Assembly: GCA_029204225.1 (NCBI GenBank)
Contig: CM055110.1
Coordinates: 1,424,675 to 1,488,674, forward strand
Reading direction: 5' to 3'
Length of the DNA stretch: 64,000 nucleotides
Origin: Diphasiastrum complanatum
Lineage: Eukaryota > Streptophyta > Lycopodiopsida > Lycopodiales > Lycopodiaceae
Position numbers and translations under genes: made by a program. Below are positions 34,076 to 46,064 of the stretch, in pieces. How positions within the stretch are numbered: position 1 is the stretch's first letter; each line of letters starts with the position of its first letter. The notes below the pieces were generated by a model. That model ran no database searches and was not told the DNA's origin. It saw only the letters and a program-made list of their open reading frames with translations.

Positions 34076-34605
34076 TACGATAGTCTATGTGCCTGATCAG
34101 TGGATACAGCTTGTCACAAGCTCTGCAACAAAGTGAGAAAGTCCTTCACAGGAGGTGAAAACTTGGAGAGACAAAAACGGCTAGAAGAAATCCTTCTTGA
34201 TGTACTTTGCAGGTTTTGGAGCTCACAGTTATTAGTGGAGAATGAAGACACAGAATTGGAGGCATCGGAAAGGCCAGGGTAGCATCAGACAGATTGAAAA
34301 TCTATTGAGTGAGAAAAGATTTAAATTTTTTTTTTTTAGTCTTTGTGAAAAGTGACATTTGTCAGAGAGTTGTGCCAAGAAATCTCTCATTTGTTTGTCT
34401 AGGTACTTCAAATCACACCAGACAGTGTCTAGTACTGCCATTTAGAGCTTTGAGGCTTCATACCTTTCACATTAGTGATATCTGTCTGTTTGAACAATCA
34501 CTCATTTTGAAATATAAGCAAAGACGAGGCGATGTAGCCGTCACGCTCAAGTAGAGAACTTGGAATATTCCCTTTGAAAGTTCTTATATTCTCTCTTTTT
34601 CCATA
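34076..34605 (+). other. el6 leader, first part
   Basis: No gene seen. Short ORFs are of random type. Confidence 0.5.
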
Positions 34606-34850
34606 CCAATATCGGATCCAAGCGCGCTAGCTGAAGAGAAACCCGAGCAACCGTACATCCGCGTTCTAGTCTGATATTGTCCGTACCGATATCGCATCCA
34701 AGCGCACGAGATAAAGAAAATTCTGAGCAGTTGTACATCCGCGCTCTAGTTCGATATCGCATGCTCCAATATCGGATTCACGCGCACAAGTTAAAGAGGA
34801 TCCTGAGCAGCCGTACTTTTGTGTTCCATTCCGATATTAGGTGTATAACC
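34606..34850 (+). repeat. 80-bp repeats in el6 leader
   Basis: Blocks beginning ccaatatcgg or ccgatatcgc start at 34606, 34686 and 34766, with a shortened one at 34831. Each unit holds a GATATC-like palindrome, cca(a/c)gcgc, agagaaaYYc, gagcaRYYgtacatccgcg and ctagtYcgatat. They are CpG-rich in an AT-rich region. Confidence 0.85.
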
Positions 34851-34909
34851 AAAAAAATATACAGTTCTGTGGTGTGATAAATTAATTGACCAAACTCATT
34901 TGTTCAGTA

Positions 34910-35760
34910 ATGGCAACTCTAAATGAGAGTGTCCTCAATGAGTCAAGCAAATTGGAAGGAGTCGGCAACTATGCAGTTTGGAAATTCAAACTGAAAAACA
35001 TTTTGATGGAAAAGGAGCTATGGGAGATCGTGACAGGTGAGGAGACAAGGCCAGTGATTGAAGAAGATCAACAGGCATTTGATAGGAGAAAACAGAAAGC
35101 ACAAAATGTCATCAACTTATCAGTTAGAGATGCAATTATTTCCTACATTTTGGATTCATAAGGACCAAAAGAAACATGGGATACGTTGAGACCACAAACA
35201 CATCTCGAGTGCTATTCCTGAAGATGAAGCTACACACATTGCGGATGGATGATGGTGCAACTGTTGCTAATCACCTACTAAAGATCAAAGAGATTCGTGA
35301 CCAATTAGCAGCAGTTGGAGAGCGAGTACAGGATTGTGAGATTGTGCAATTGACATTGAATAGTTTGAGTGAGTCACATCAAATGTTTGTGACAAGTATA
35401 GCCACACGAGAAAATCTTCCAACCTATGAAGAGTTAGGTGGATTGCTTTTGCAGGAAGAACAACGTCAAGAGAACATGAATCATCGCAACAGGGGATTTG
35501 ATCAAGCTCTTGTAGTGAGAGGATGTGTTGGTAGATTTGTTCGTGGAAGACACCAATCAAGAGGTGGAAACTCATATCATGGATCGTTCCAACAATTTCA
35601 AGAACAATCCAATGATGGCCCAAATTGAAACAATTGGAATCAAGACCGAGGTCAAGGACACGGCTATTCCAAGCAAAATAAACCTGGAAATTGTAGTTAT
35701 TGCAACAAACCTGGCCATTGGGAGCATGAATGCTTCAAGAAATAGAAGGAGATAGAACAA
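34910..35760 (+). pseudogene. el6 gag, broken
   Basis: ATG at 34910 (MATLNESVLNESSKLEG) is chosen over 34886 because copia gag proteins begin this way and NYAVWKFKLKN follows at the usual distance. The frame stops at 35161, resumes with TSRVLFLKMKLHTLRM and LTLNSLSESHQMF, and ends with a zinc knuckle CSYCNKPGHWEHEC near 35695-35735 in another frame. A Tyr/Asp/Glu-rich, His-containing linker follows at 35780-35880. Confidence 0.8.
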
Positions 35761-35895
35761 AGAAAAGGCAAATGGCAAGCGAGCAATTATGTTGATCAAC
35801 ATCAATTTGATGATGATTATTATGAAGACAATTATGCTGATAAACATCAATACGATGATGATCAATATGAAGATGATACAGGTAAGAGCTCAAAC

Positions 35896-37410
35896 TTGTT
35901 CATTACAGTATTAATGACAAGTGATGAAGCCAATGATACTTGGTACATTGATAGTGGTTCGTCCAAGCACATGACTTCAAGAAAAGAGTGGTTTTCAGAA
36001 CTCAAGGAAACTCACAATGGTGATGAAGTTGGACAAGCCAATGGCAAATTGCTATCTGTTAAAGGAGTTGGAATGGTACCAGTGAAGTTAGCCAACGAGA
36101 AGATAAAGTAGATAAGCAATGTGCAATATGTACCTGGCTTAGCTAACAATCTACTATCTGTTGGGATGATGGTTGATCAACAACTCAAGGTTGAGTTTGA
36201 CAGTGAAAAATGTCTTGTTAAAGACATCAAAAATCACTACAAAGTGATTTCTACAGGAGCTGGAGTCAATGGGAATCGACTCTACATATTGAATGCGAGA
36301 TCTTTTGCTCAAGCTATGGTAAGCATGGTTGATAGTCGAAGTGATCTTTGGCATCAACGATTTGGTCATATTAGTGCTCAAAGTTTACAGATTCTCAAAG
36401 AGATAATCTAGTTATAGGATTTCCTGATATTTCTTTTGAAGGAAAAATTTGTGAAGGTTGCATTTTGGGAAAACAACACAGAGAGAGGTTTCCCAAAAGT
36501 GGACCAAGGAGAGCCAGTGGCATCCTAGATCTTATCCACAGTGATCTATGTGGACCTATGTAGACTAGATCTCTTAGTGGCTACTATTACTTTATCACCT
36601 TCATTGATGATTATAGCAGATGCATTTGGATTGATTTCATAAGCAAGAAATCAGATGCTTTTGCTAAGTTCAAGGAATTCAAGGCATTAGTTGAAAAGCA
36701 AACAAGATGTTGCATCAAAACTTTGAGATCTAATGGAGGTGGTGAGTATTTTTCGACAGAATTTATTGATTTCTGCAAAGATCAAGGGATCAAGAGGCAA
36801 ACTACAACACCTTATTCACCACAGCAAACTGGAGTTGTAGAACAAAAGAACAGATCTATAGTTGAGATGGCCAAGGCGATGCTCAAAAGCAAGGGTCTAC
36901 TAAACATCTTTTGGACAGAAGCTTGTAGCACAGCTACGCACATCTTGAACTGGTGTCCTACAAAATCCGTGGAAGGTAAGACACCTCATGAAGCTGTTAT
37001 TGGAAAGAAACCTAATATTTCTCATTTGAGAGTATTTGGTTGTGATGCTTATGCTCATATTCTTGATGAGAAATGAAGGAAATTGGATGCAAAATCTATG
37101 AAGTGTATTCTCCTTGGATATGATGAGAAGGCCAAGGCATACAGAATGTATGACACAAATGCACAGAAGCTTGTAATTTCTACGGATGCTACATTTGACG
37201 AGATGGGCCGAGGTGAACAATCTGAAGAAGTAATCACTGAACCTTTTGATGAGGGAGCAAAAGTACAGGTCAAGAAGGAAGTGGATTTTGATATAGAAAA
37301 TCCATTGGACAAAGGCAAGCCTGATGCTGAGATTCCCAAGAGAGTACCTAAATGGTACTTATTAGTCACAGATGGTGCAAAGAAGGGAGTTACTCCCGAA
37401 TCTAGTGAGT
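35896..37410 (+). pseudogene. el6 protease and integrase, broken
   Basis: Protease shows WYIDSGSSKHMTS. The integrase zinc finger begins WHQRFGHISAQ. The core's second Asp is lost: RSNGGGEYFS replaces RSDNGGEY. Glu is present in VVEQKNRS. Text around 36420-36720 (first Asp region) is frame-shifted but readable. Downstream HLRVFGCDAYAHILDEK and KCILLGYDEKAKAYRMYD are typical. Stops at 36109, 36411, 37074 and 37410. Confidence 0.8.
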
Positions 37411-38411
37411 AGGGAGAGCTTAGAAGATCAAGTAGAAATCAAAAACCTCCTGCAAGATTAGAGTTGAATCTAGCCCTAATGGGTTCTATGCTCAAGGCTC
37501 AAGAACCAAAAACTTTTGATAAAGCAAAGGAGCATGAGGAGTGGCGTGAAGCTATGGAAACAGAAATGGAAGCTATATCAAAAAGTAGGACCTGGAATTT
37601 TTTTGAGCTACCTGATGGTAAGACGCTTATCACTTGCAAATGGATATACAAGATCAAATATGGAGCTGATGGGCAACTCAACAAATACAAAGCATAGTTG
37701 GTTGCAAGAGGATTTGAACAGCAGGAAGGTATTAATTTTGAGAAAACCTTCGCACCCGTAGCTAAGATGGTAACTATACGTTCTATCATTGCTATTTCTG
37801 GTTTCTATGGTTGGAAGATCCAGCAAATGGATGTTAAATCTGCTTTTCTTAATGGAGTGCTGGATGAAGAGGTGTACTTAGTACAAGCTCAAGGATTTAT
37901 TGAACCAGGGAGAGAGCACCTTGTTTGTAAGCTCAACAAAGCTATTTATGGATTGAAGCAAGCACCATGGGCGTGGTACTCTTGCATTGATGAACACTTT
38001 AAGCGAAGGGGAATGGTAAAGAGTGATGTTGATCCTAATCTTTACATTCTAAGGCAAGATTCAGATAGAGTGTTCATTGTGTTGTACGTGGATGATTTTA
38101 TTATTACAGGAAGTAATGAGAGCTTAATTGATGAAATCAAATCAGATCTTTCCAATGCTTTTGACATGAGCGATCTAGGATTGATGCACTATTGTCTTGG
38201 CATTGAAGTATGGCAAAAGGAAAATGTGGTCTTTCTTACACAAAGCAAATATGCATGAGATTTGCTTTATAAGTCCAATATGCAGGATTGTAAGCCTTTG
38301 AGTACACCTATGGATGTCAACACGAAGCTTACTGCATATGATGAATTTGAGAAAGTGGATGCTTATTTGTATAGACAGCTGGTGGGTAGTTTGATTTATT
38401 TGACACATGCT
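37411..38411 (+). pseudogene. el6 reverse transcriptase, truncated
   Basis: WREAMETEMEAISKSRTW, CKWIYKIKYGADGQLNKYKA, a stop at 37695, then LVARGFEQQEGINFEKTFAP, QQMDVKSAFLNGVLDEEVYL, AIYGLKQAPWAWY, LYVDDFIITGS, LGLMHYCLGIEVW, a stop at 38256, and CKPLSTPMDVN. The frame ends in GSLIYLTHA, just before the conserved RPD, at the junction with el7. Confidence 0.85.
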
Positions 38412-38611
38412 TAATGAAATGTAGAGCCATCCTAGCTCTCTTCCTAAATTTTGGTATTTCAAGTTGTGCTTGAGGCTCCTCCTCAATACCAAGTACTATG
38501 TCCATTACATCTTGGAGTATAAGAATAGACTCCATCCTAACCTTCCATATTGAATAGTTGGAGGTGCTTAGTCTTTACTTGCTTCTAAGAGATATCCTCC
38601 CACAAATGCCA
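38411..38611 (-). pseudogene. el7 gag N-terminus
   Basis: About 65 codons: MAFVGGYLLEAS-like start near 38611, a stop near 38570, then SIWKVRMESILIL, DIVLGIEEEPQ and KRARMALHFIK. It ends at the junction with el6. It is homologous to the el3 gag N-terminus. Confidence 0.8.
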
Positions 38612-39008
38612 TGAATGTGAAAATTTCTTGTAAATGGACAACAATATGTTTGAGCTTGTTTCTAACAAACTAAATGTTGCTACACTTCTCACTATAGGGA
38701 TTTTCAAAGGGTGAACTACCAAATCCTATGTGAAATCTTGCAACTGTATTTGAGATAGGTCTCAAATATTCCACCAATACAAAGCAAACTAGATTAACCT
38801 CTCAAAATGAATTGGAGTATAGACAAATTTTGGCTCTATCTTCTTTTGGCACGTGTGGAATGCTCAAAGACAACATTATTGACTAAAAAAAACTCAATTT
38901 GTATGTAGCAATGTGTTAAATGACTCAAAACTTTGTCTAGATCTTGAGTTTGTTGAATTGATATACACAAAAAGTGGATTTTGAATCAGACAAGCAAAAT
39001 TTCACAAT

Positions 39009-39645
39009 CTAGCATACTATAATCAAAGAAAGGTTGCTTTCACAAGCAATGAGGAAAGTACAAAGAAACGAATAAGCATAGCCTCCTCCTCGAGTTAGAG
39101 AGAGAGTGCAAAATTCAAGCATACAAGGCAATAGATCCAAATTGACAAGAAATAGCTTCAATGCTTGGTTCATCATCAAAGATTGTGAGAAAACTCACAT
39201 ACATTTATGGTGGATGGAATAGCGAGTGGTAGAGCTAGCATCTATCTACTTTCTTCTAAAAGTGAAAGCTAACAAACTAGTGACATTTGTCACTGTACAT
39301 GCATTCCTATCTACCTACTTTTACCAAGTGGCAATTTCTAAACTAGAATTGCCCAAATCACTATGCATGTGTCCTTTACACCTTGTGCATGCTTTGCATG
39401 TCACTTAGGAACACTTACAATCTTTGCATGTGATATGAGTCGAGTTTCTACAAGCTCATATTTGGCATTTCTATGCCTTAAATCTGTATGCATGTTGTAT
39501 TTGACCAACTAGACTTCATATAACCCATGTAGCTTGAGTTTCCTCTAGGCCAAATTTGGCATTTCCAATATGAAACATTACATACATGTAGAAAAAACTT
39601 TATCAAAACCAAAAGTCAAGATAGATGATTTTTCATTTTTCAACA
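39009..39645 (-). repeat. el7 5' LTR, truncated (same family as element B)
   Basis: Reverse complement of most of 20252-20990, with shared blocks such as cacaatctagcatact, ctcgagttagagagaga and atgccaaatttggcc. The + end is catttttcaaca, that is TGTTGAAAAATG on minus. Confidence 0.85.
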
Positions 39646-42600
39646 AATTAGCCATGGAATAAACTTCTTTTCAACTTATTGGCCATATCGAATTAATTCT
39701 ACCTTTTGAACTTCAATACACCACCCTTAGTTACAAGTAGAGCACAATCTCGTGGAACTTGACATAATCAAAAGAGAATGAGTGGCATTGGATCAATTTG
39801 AAATATGAAGGCATGCATTTTGGAAATAGTGAGTTCGTAATTGGACAAGCAGACCATCATGTCGATATACAAACAAAGGTAAACGATTTTTATAAACAAA
39901 ATAATCATGTGGCACACGAAGAAGAAATTTGTTCATGCTTTTTTGAATCATTCTTCAACTTTTGGTTTATCAAGATTTGGGTAAAGGGAGAAAAATAAGA
40001 GCAAGATTTCCAACTTTGTCCATCGATTTACTTGTTGTGTTATAGGAACATTGGTAATCATGATGGCTTTTTACTAGTTGATTGCAAAATGTTTCGCATA
40101 ATAGGAGTTCCATTCATTTTCTTCCTGTTTAGATGATCATGAAGATAAATGCTACTTGTAAAAATATGGTATTCACTCATTCCCACAATGTGTATGTTCT
40201 CCATACCCAATGATGACGGGGCAATGTTATCTCCCTCATTCTCAAAGTCCTTAGTATCTCCATTGTTATTGATCTCCCTTTCTCTATACAAACATTTTCC
40301 TTAACTAACAATCTTAACCTCTCTTTGGCACTTTGATAGTTTAAGCGATAAGTTCATTCTTGTTGTTAATCCATGTTTTTTTTAACCTTTTGAAGACATA
40401 CATCATATGAACAAAAGCTTGGCCATAAGGTGTTCTATATTATTAATGTTGCACATTTCACAAATTATTTTTTTTGAAATGTTTTTCATACATATATATA
40501 AATAATCATGTGGCATCATATTATAGAAAGGTAGATTTAGATGTTGCTTGATTCATCATGCAAAAGGATATATTCAAGTGTCGTAGAAGTTTTGACAAAA
40601 TTGGTTTAAGTTTTGTCACTAGTATTGCACCATGAATATTTTTATGTTCCTATAATTAAGGAAATACAACATAATCATTTGTAATCTTTGACATTATTGG
40701 TAATTTTTCCACGAATTGACTTTTGGCTCAATGTTCTCTACCTATGAAAAGTAACTAGCAAGAAGTTTCAAATCTATTGTTTTCAACATTCTTATTAACA
40801 AGTTACACCCAAGTCCAATGAAGTTAAACATATATTATGTAGCGATGTTTCTAAAACCGATGATAAGCATTAAAAAAATGTTTAGGCTTTACGAACTGAG
40901 CACATCTTCTTTGGATGTGGCTACCCCAACTCCTAGATAAAAATAAAAACAAATTGATATCCTTAGGATGTGCCTACCCTAGTTCCTAGATAAATTAAAC
41001 CAAAATGATGTCCTCTAGATATTCACCTTTCCACCTTGCTTCTTTGCTACTTAGTCTAGGTGTCTAGTACAAAATAGAGCAATATATAAGGGCAAATTAC
41101 ACAATGGAATTCAACCCTCTTTATGTACAACAACATACAGACCCTACTTATAAGGCCAATTTTCAAGCTTCTTGATCTCAAAGTAATTTGACTTTTTGGA
41201 CATCTCCACATAATCACATTCATCTTAGAAAAGATTTGTTTTTTTAAAAACAATTAAGCGCTTGGGTGAAATGTTTATTTTTCAATCATTCTCATTCAAA
41301 ATAGTACACCATTATTTGATTTTAAAGTAATAAGAGTGCTAATAAATATGATTAACATCCAAGTAGTGCTAAAACTTGAGCTTTAGAAGTTTGATGTTAT
41401 ACCCAGTGGTGTGAGTAATTAAACTATTCAAATCAAATAAAAAAGTTTAGCATTAGCTGGCAATGTGCAAATCTTGCATTTTGTAATATACATAGTTGAG
41501 GATGATTTTACCAAAAAAATGTCCCCCACTTAAACGTGTTGAAATGTTAATGGCCACATGTTCTGGAACATCATGAAAGTGAATGTAGTTTATTTTGTAG
41601 AACTTTGACTTTGAGAATGTAAAAAATAAAGGCCAAAATGTGCTAGAACGTTATAGTGGTCTAAAGTCAATGAATGCAAAGCTGTAAGAATAGACTTATC
41701 CCAAGGTAGCTTGTAATTGCATCCTTTGTCCAAAATTTCTTTTAGATTTGTAAAAGTTTGGGAAGAACAAATCAAAATCATACACACTAGTTGTCATTCA
41801 TTTTCTTATATCCAACTTGTGATTTATACTAGGCCAATTTAAGCATAGAAAGAGTATGATGTGTGCCTAGTCTTCTTAAGCCTCAATTCAAATTTGAGTA
41901 GTAAATGGTTTCTTGCAACATTCCCTTTCACTCCACTCATGTAAACCATTGCATGAGAATTGAGCTTAAATATCATATTCGAACAAAAGAATATGCAAAT
42001 CTTTTTTGTTAGTTTGTTACATTAGTAGACATAATAAACTAAATTGTATCTTATTTGAGCTTATGTACTTGCACAAGGTAAAGCAAACAAAAGTTTCTAA
42101 GATTTGTTATATATTTTTTAAGGCTAAAGAGGAATCCATTATTGCATATACCATAATAGATTAAAGGACGATTAGAATTGTGTTGACATGGTATGTGAAA
42201 CTTTATTTAGTATGGTTGCTATGTTAGTAGTAACAAAGTTCCAAATGTTAGAATGATTGACCTCAAGAAATAGAAACCTATTACATATTATCATCACCAT
42301 TCAATCACATGAATTATTATCGATTATGTGGAAAATAAAGCACACACAACTTCTCCATTATTATCATCATTATCCTAAAGACCACAATAAAAACTTGTAC
42401 TTGGGACGGTCGCACCCTTTGGACCTGACTATTATATATAGGGTCCTCACTAGTCCTTTATGTCTCAACTATGGAAAAAATATTAATTGTGACTAAGATC
42501 TTTATAAAGTCTAAACACCAACATAGGTTTGATGAGTGAATGGTGTTAGAATCTTATTAAACCTACAAATCCTTGTGAGAGAGTTTGAGGCTTATGTTTT

Positions 42601-42829
42601 TAGTTCAAGAGTGAAACTAAAACCAATTCTAAACATCATAGGAAGGCATTGGCACTTCCAAAAATCAAATCCAAGATTCTAAGTGAATAGATTGTGTAGA
42701 ATACACTTTCCCAAATCTTTTTGAGTTCAAGATCATTATAGATCTTGCTTCTTGAGTCTAGTGAGATTCAAGAAAGTAGCATTTAGCTAAATTATGAGAA
42801 AGAAAGAAGGAAGAGCCTTTGAATAGTAC
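39646..42829. other. AT-rich spacer, no gene seen
   Basis: No supported ORF, LTR pair or RNA gene on either strand. A diverged 53-bp duplication (ggatgtgSctaccc) lies at 40913 and 40966. Confidence 0.5.
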
Positions 42830-44237
42830 ATCTGGGCGCAGCTGAGCCATCAACAAGCGAGCGGGCCAAGGACAAAGATACTGGCACAAAGGCCATGGAT
42901 GATTACCTGGCAAGGCCACCACGACCGCGTAGGACAGCTTCTCCTACCAGGCCCAGGAGTAAGATGGCTGATACAAAGGAATCCAAAAAGTTTGAAAGGA
43001 AATACCCTCCCAACATGAGGGGAGGCAAAGACGAGATAGATCAAAGCCAATATTCCACCAGGGTCGAGATCATTGCGACATTACAACCGCAACCAGAATG
43101 GCATAATAAGATCTAAAAGAATAGCAGGCGCTCCAAGAACACCTGAAAGCATCGGCATGGAAGCGAGTGAATCCATTTTACATGCCAGTCAAATGCAGAA
43201 ATACATGGCCGGCAGAAAAGCCACGGGCGAGTTGGTGAATTGGCCAGTGATTCCAAAAATTTCAGAGAGAATCTTCCCGGATGATCTGAGGCTGCAGTTG
43301 CTTGATTTCGGACACAAATACAAAACAAGTGTCGATCTATGCGTGCAAGAAAGTGCCGAATATTGCCGATCTATGGCCTTTCTTATGCAACAAGATTGTT
43401 TTTGGAATCATGGCTTAGATCCAATCAATGTCGATCCCAATGTAGCCCTCCAGTCAGAGGAAGACCATGAGATGATGGCCCAGCTATACTACAAAGCGAC
43501 CTTTATGTCATCACGATATGTGACTATGGTGAAGACTAGCAGGAGATGGGCTTTATTGAAAAGATAAGAGAGTACCTGGGACCACTCAACTTCGGAAGTA
43601 AGCTCTGATTCCAAGTATTTGAAGCCCTGGGACAAAAGATGAGCAAGCGAAAACAAACGGCAAGATGGCGAGGCAAGCAGGACTCGCAAGAGGTTTTCAA
43701 GAGGGCTGGAATGTAGCGGCCATTGAGAGACCTTCATTTTTGAGAAACGGTTTTGCAGATAATAAGCACCTGGTTTTACGGAAGCGAATGAAGATCCACG
43801 CTTTTCCAAGTGCCTAGCGGAACGACATCACCCGTGTTGTAGTGGGTCCTGCAACAGATTAGGGGTGGATAATGTTAGCAGATTCCAGAGAATCCCCAGA
43901 TGCTGAGCCAAGCTGAAGACAGAGATTATCTCTCACCCATGATCGAGGAGATCTCAGAAGGAGGAGAGCAGAAGAAACTGAGAGCCGAGCATGAGAGCCG
44001 AGAAATTACTAGCTAGGACGACAGTGAATTATCTATGTGAGCCTACATGGTGTATCCCAAAGCGAAACTTTCATGAGAGAACCATGACTCTCTTGCACTT
44101 GGATGGAGTTTAGATGCAATCGCTGGACACTGCTAGCTGACTCACTCCATCAGTCCTCCAGAGTGTAGTCAAGCACTGTTGATCTACGTTTATAAAATTA
44201 ATGCAGCATTCAACATAGTTTCAACCAAGGTGCAAAA
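42830..44237 (+). repeat. U1 repeat, copy 2, with ORF
   Basis: The base composition becomes clearly richer in G+C at 42830. The part from about 43770 to 44075 matches 1020-1335. el1 is inserted at 44238. Before that insertion, this sequence continued at 56545. Confidence 0.5.
42895..43567 (+). CDS. Unidentified ORFs in U1
   Basis: I do not recognise these. A 73-codon frame (42895-43116) starts MDDYLARPPRPRRTASP and is rich in Arg, Pro and Lys, like a nucleic-acid-binding tail. An overlapping frame (43073-43567, 164 codons) contains WPVIPKISERIFPDDLRLQ, DFGHKYKTSVDLC and MAFLMQQDCFWNHGLD. No zinc knuckle, DDE or RT box and no membrane segment is seen. The two are in different frames, so they may be parts of one gene joined by a frameshift. 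A gag-like or accessory protein of an uncommon retroelement is possible; a captured host exon is another option. Confidence 0.35.
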
Positions 44238-44892
44238 TGTGAAAATTGTCAACATTTCCTAGCTAGTTTGAGGCCTAAATTGGCTAAAATTGTAAATAGT
44301 TTTGGTTCTGGAGTTTCACACGTGTGAACCAGGCCACAATGTTTTTATTTACTGTATTTTTTCAGTATGATGAAGTGTCAAACTTCATACCCTTCAAAAT
44401 GAGACCATTTTGATGTATTTTGGTCATATAAGCCATTTTTAGCTATTTTTCCTATATAGGGAATATCTAGGGTCAAGTACCTTCTAGAGAGAGGAGAGAG
44501 AGTCATCTTCCTCATCCATAAATAGTAGGGAAGTCGTGGAAAACAGGTTGGAGAAACCTTTTGTATGCTTCATTGAGATCAATAGATCATTGTCATTGTT
44601 TCTTCCTCCATTGAGAGCATTGTTGTGTGTATTGTCTTCAAGCTATTGTGTATGATCTTAGGTGCCTTCCAAAAGTGATAGGCTGATGTATTATGGACTG
44701 TATAATGCTATTTTGGGCCGCACTTGATGTTTATGGAAGTTTCCATTTGTGATAAATGCTTTTTGATCAAGTTCTTTGCATTCTAGGTAGCATAGAATGT
44801 GTTGCCAATTCCTAGCTTATGTAGTTTGGAGTGCAAGCATTCAAGCCAATGATCTTGGAGTTTAGATCCACTTAGGATCTGTATTTTTCACA
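44238..44892 (+). repeat. el1 5' LTR
   Basis: 655 bp, tgtgaaaattgtc to gtatttttcaca. It contains TTCACACGTGTGAA at 44315-44328 and a TATA-like cataaata at 44517-44524, a likely promoter. Confidence 0.97.
44517..44524 (+). promoter_or_regulatory. el1 LTR TATA-like box
   Basis: CATAAATA lies 280 bp into the LTR. The el2 LTR has TATAAATA at nearly the same offset (284), which supports a promoter role for both. Confidence 0.5.
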
Positions 44893-44904
44893 TGGTATCA
44901 GAGC
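44893..44904 (+). other. el1 primer binding site
   Basis: TGGTATCAGAGC directly after the LTR. Confidence 0.97.
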
Positions 44905-46064
44905 TGGTTGGCTTCTATTTACAGTAAGTATTCCATTTTTGGTGATATTTGGATGTTTGATCAAGTTCTAGCATGATTTTGCATTGCTTTGTTGATCAAA
45001 TCTTACTAACCTTTGTTTTGTGAGTTGAACTTGTGGATCAAAAGCATATTTCAGGTCTATTGAAGATCAGAGGCTGAAAAGAAACTATTTTGGATCAGAT
45101 CATAACACCTAATCATTTGTGATTGTGAGGCTTGTGCATATTCAATACTAACAATGTTCTTTTCAATCCTATTGTTGACAATCTCCATTCTTGGATGAAC
45201 ACTCTCCTTAAGTGGATGAAACTTCTCCTTAAGTGGATGACAAATGCTCTTTTGAGTGAGTTGTAATTCTCCTAAAGGCTGAGCAAAGCTCCCATTTGGA
45301 TGAAAGATCCCCTTTTTTGGGTGAACATATTGTAAGCTCCATTGTGAAGAGCATATTGTAAAGATTGTCATCAATTTTGGCATAAATTTTGGTGTACTTT
45401 GTTGAGCATGTAAGTAACTCTCCTTATGTAATTTGATTGGAGCATTTGCTGGAAGGTGTTAACCATTATGCAAGTGTGTTTTCAGGTTCTTAACAGGTTG
45501 AGGAACATTCTCATGTGAAGTGATCTTAGATCTACATCTAAACACCAAGATTTGACAAGATAGTGAAGCTAGTCTTGTGATTCACTAAGTGTGCTCATTC
45601 ATTCACCTCTAAATCTTGTATTTATCACTTGCTGGAGTTTATAAACTTTTAGAAGTGTGGTTTACATGTGTTTTTACAGGTTGAATCAATATCTTAGTGT
45701 GTTGATCATATGTTGATCAAGTTTGTTCATTACTAGGTAATCTTGGCATCCTAGTTTTGGGTATTTTCTAAGAATGCAAGTAACTCTTCACACCATAACT
45801 TGATTTGGTCACTTGCTGGAAAGTTTGAGAGCTTAAGCAAGAGTGTGTTCAGGTTGGTTTGATTTTGTAATCCATTCTTAGTGTGTGCAAAGTGTTGCAT
45901 GTGTTTCAATCTTCCTTTCTATGCTTGGAAACCATCTAGGTTCAAGATAGAAGTGTTTTAGGGTCCTAAATCTTCATAGATCTCTTTATCTATCATTTGT
46001 TGAGAGAAAAGTGAGTGCTAAGTGCTTTAGGACAGAACCTAAAAGTTGAAGAAACATTAGAATC
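44905..46064 (+). other. el1 leader with ~184-bp degenerate repeats
   Basis: 1160 bp with no ORF of note. Blocks with YTTGCTGG start at 45445, 45628 and 45812 (spacing 183 and 184). Each is followed, after about 40 bp, by a T-rich stretch ending in CAG|GTT (near 45487, 45680 and 45855). GTAAGT occurs at about 45411. Confidence 0.6.

Larger units (their letters stand above)
34064..38411 (+). mobile_element. el6, decayed Ty1-copia element, both ends truncated
   Basis: PBS, leader with 80-bp repeats, gag, protease, integrase and RT follow on +, ending in RT at GSLIYLTHA where minus-strand el7 sequence begins. RNase H and the 3' LTR are absent. Several stops and frameshifts; no lineage with el1/el2 by LTR. 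Confidence 0.85.
38411..39645 (-). mobile_element. el7, copia 5' end (LTR, leader, gag start)
   Basis: On minus: an LTR matching element B's LTR (39645 to about 39009), a shortened leader, and a gag start reading SIWKVRMESILILQDVMDIVLG, close to el3 gag. The PBS and LTR end appear deleted, because leader sequence meets LTR sequence near 38950-39009. The rest of gag and all of pol are missing at the junction with el6. Confidence 0.8.

Noticed and set aside
39646-42829. Host gene with introns in the spacer
   Set aside because: No run of exon-like frames with splice signals and no conserved motif could be found; short ORFs are of random type.
44893-44904. Possible tRNA gene at TGGTATCAGAGC sites
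   Set aside because: Only 12 bases match, no cloverleaf can be formed, and the position beside an LTR explains it as a PBS.
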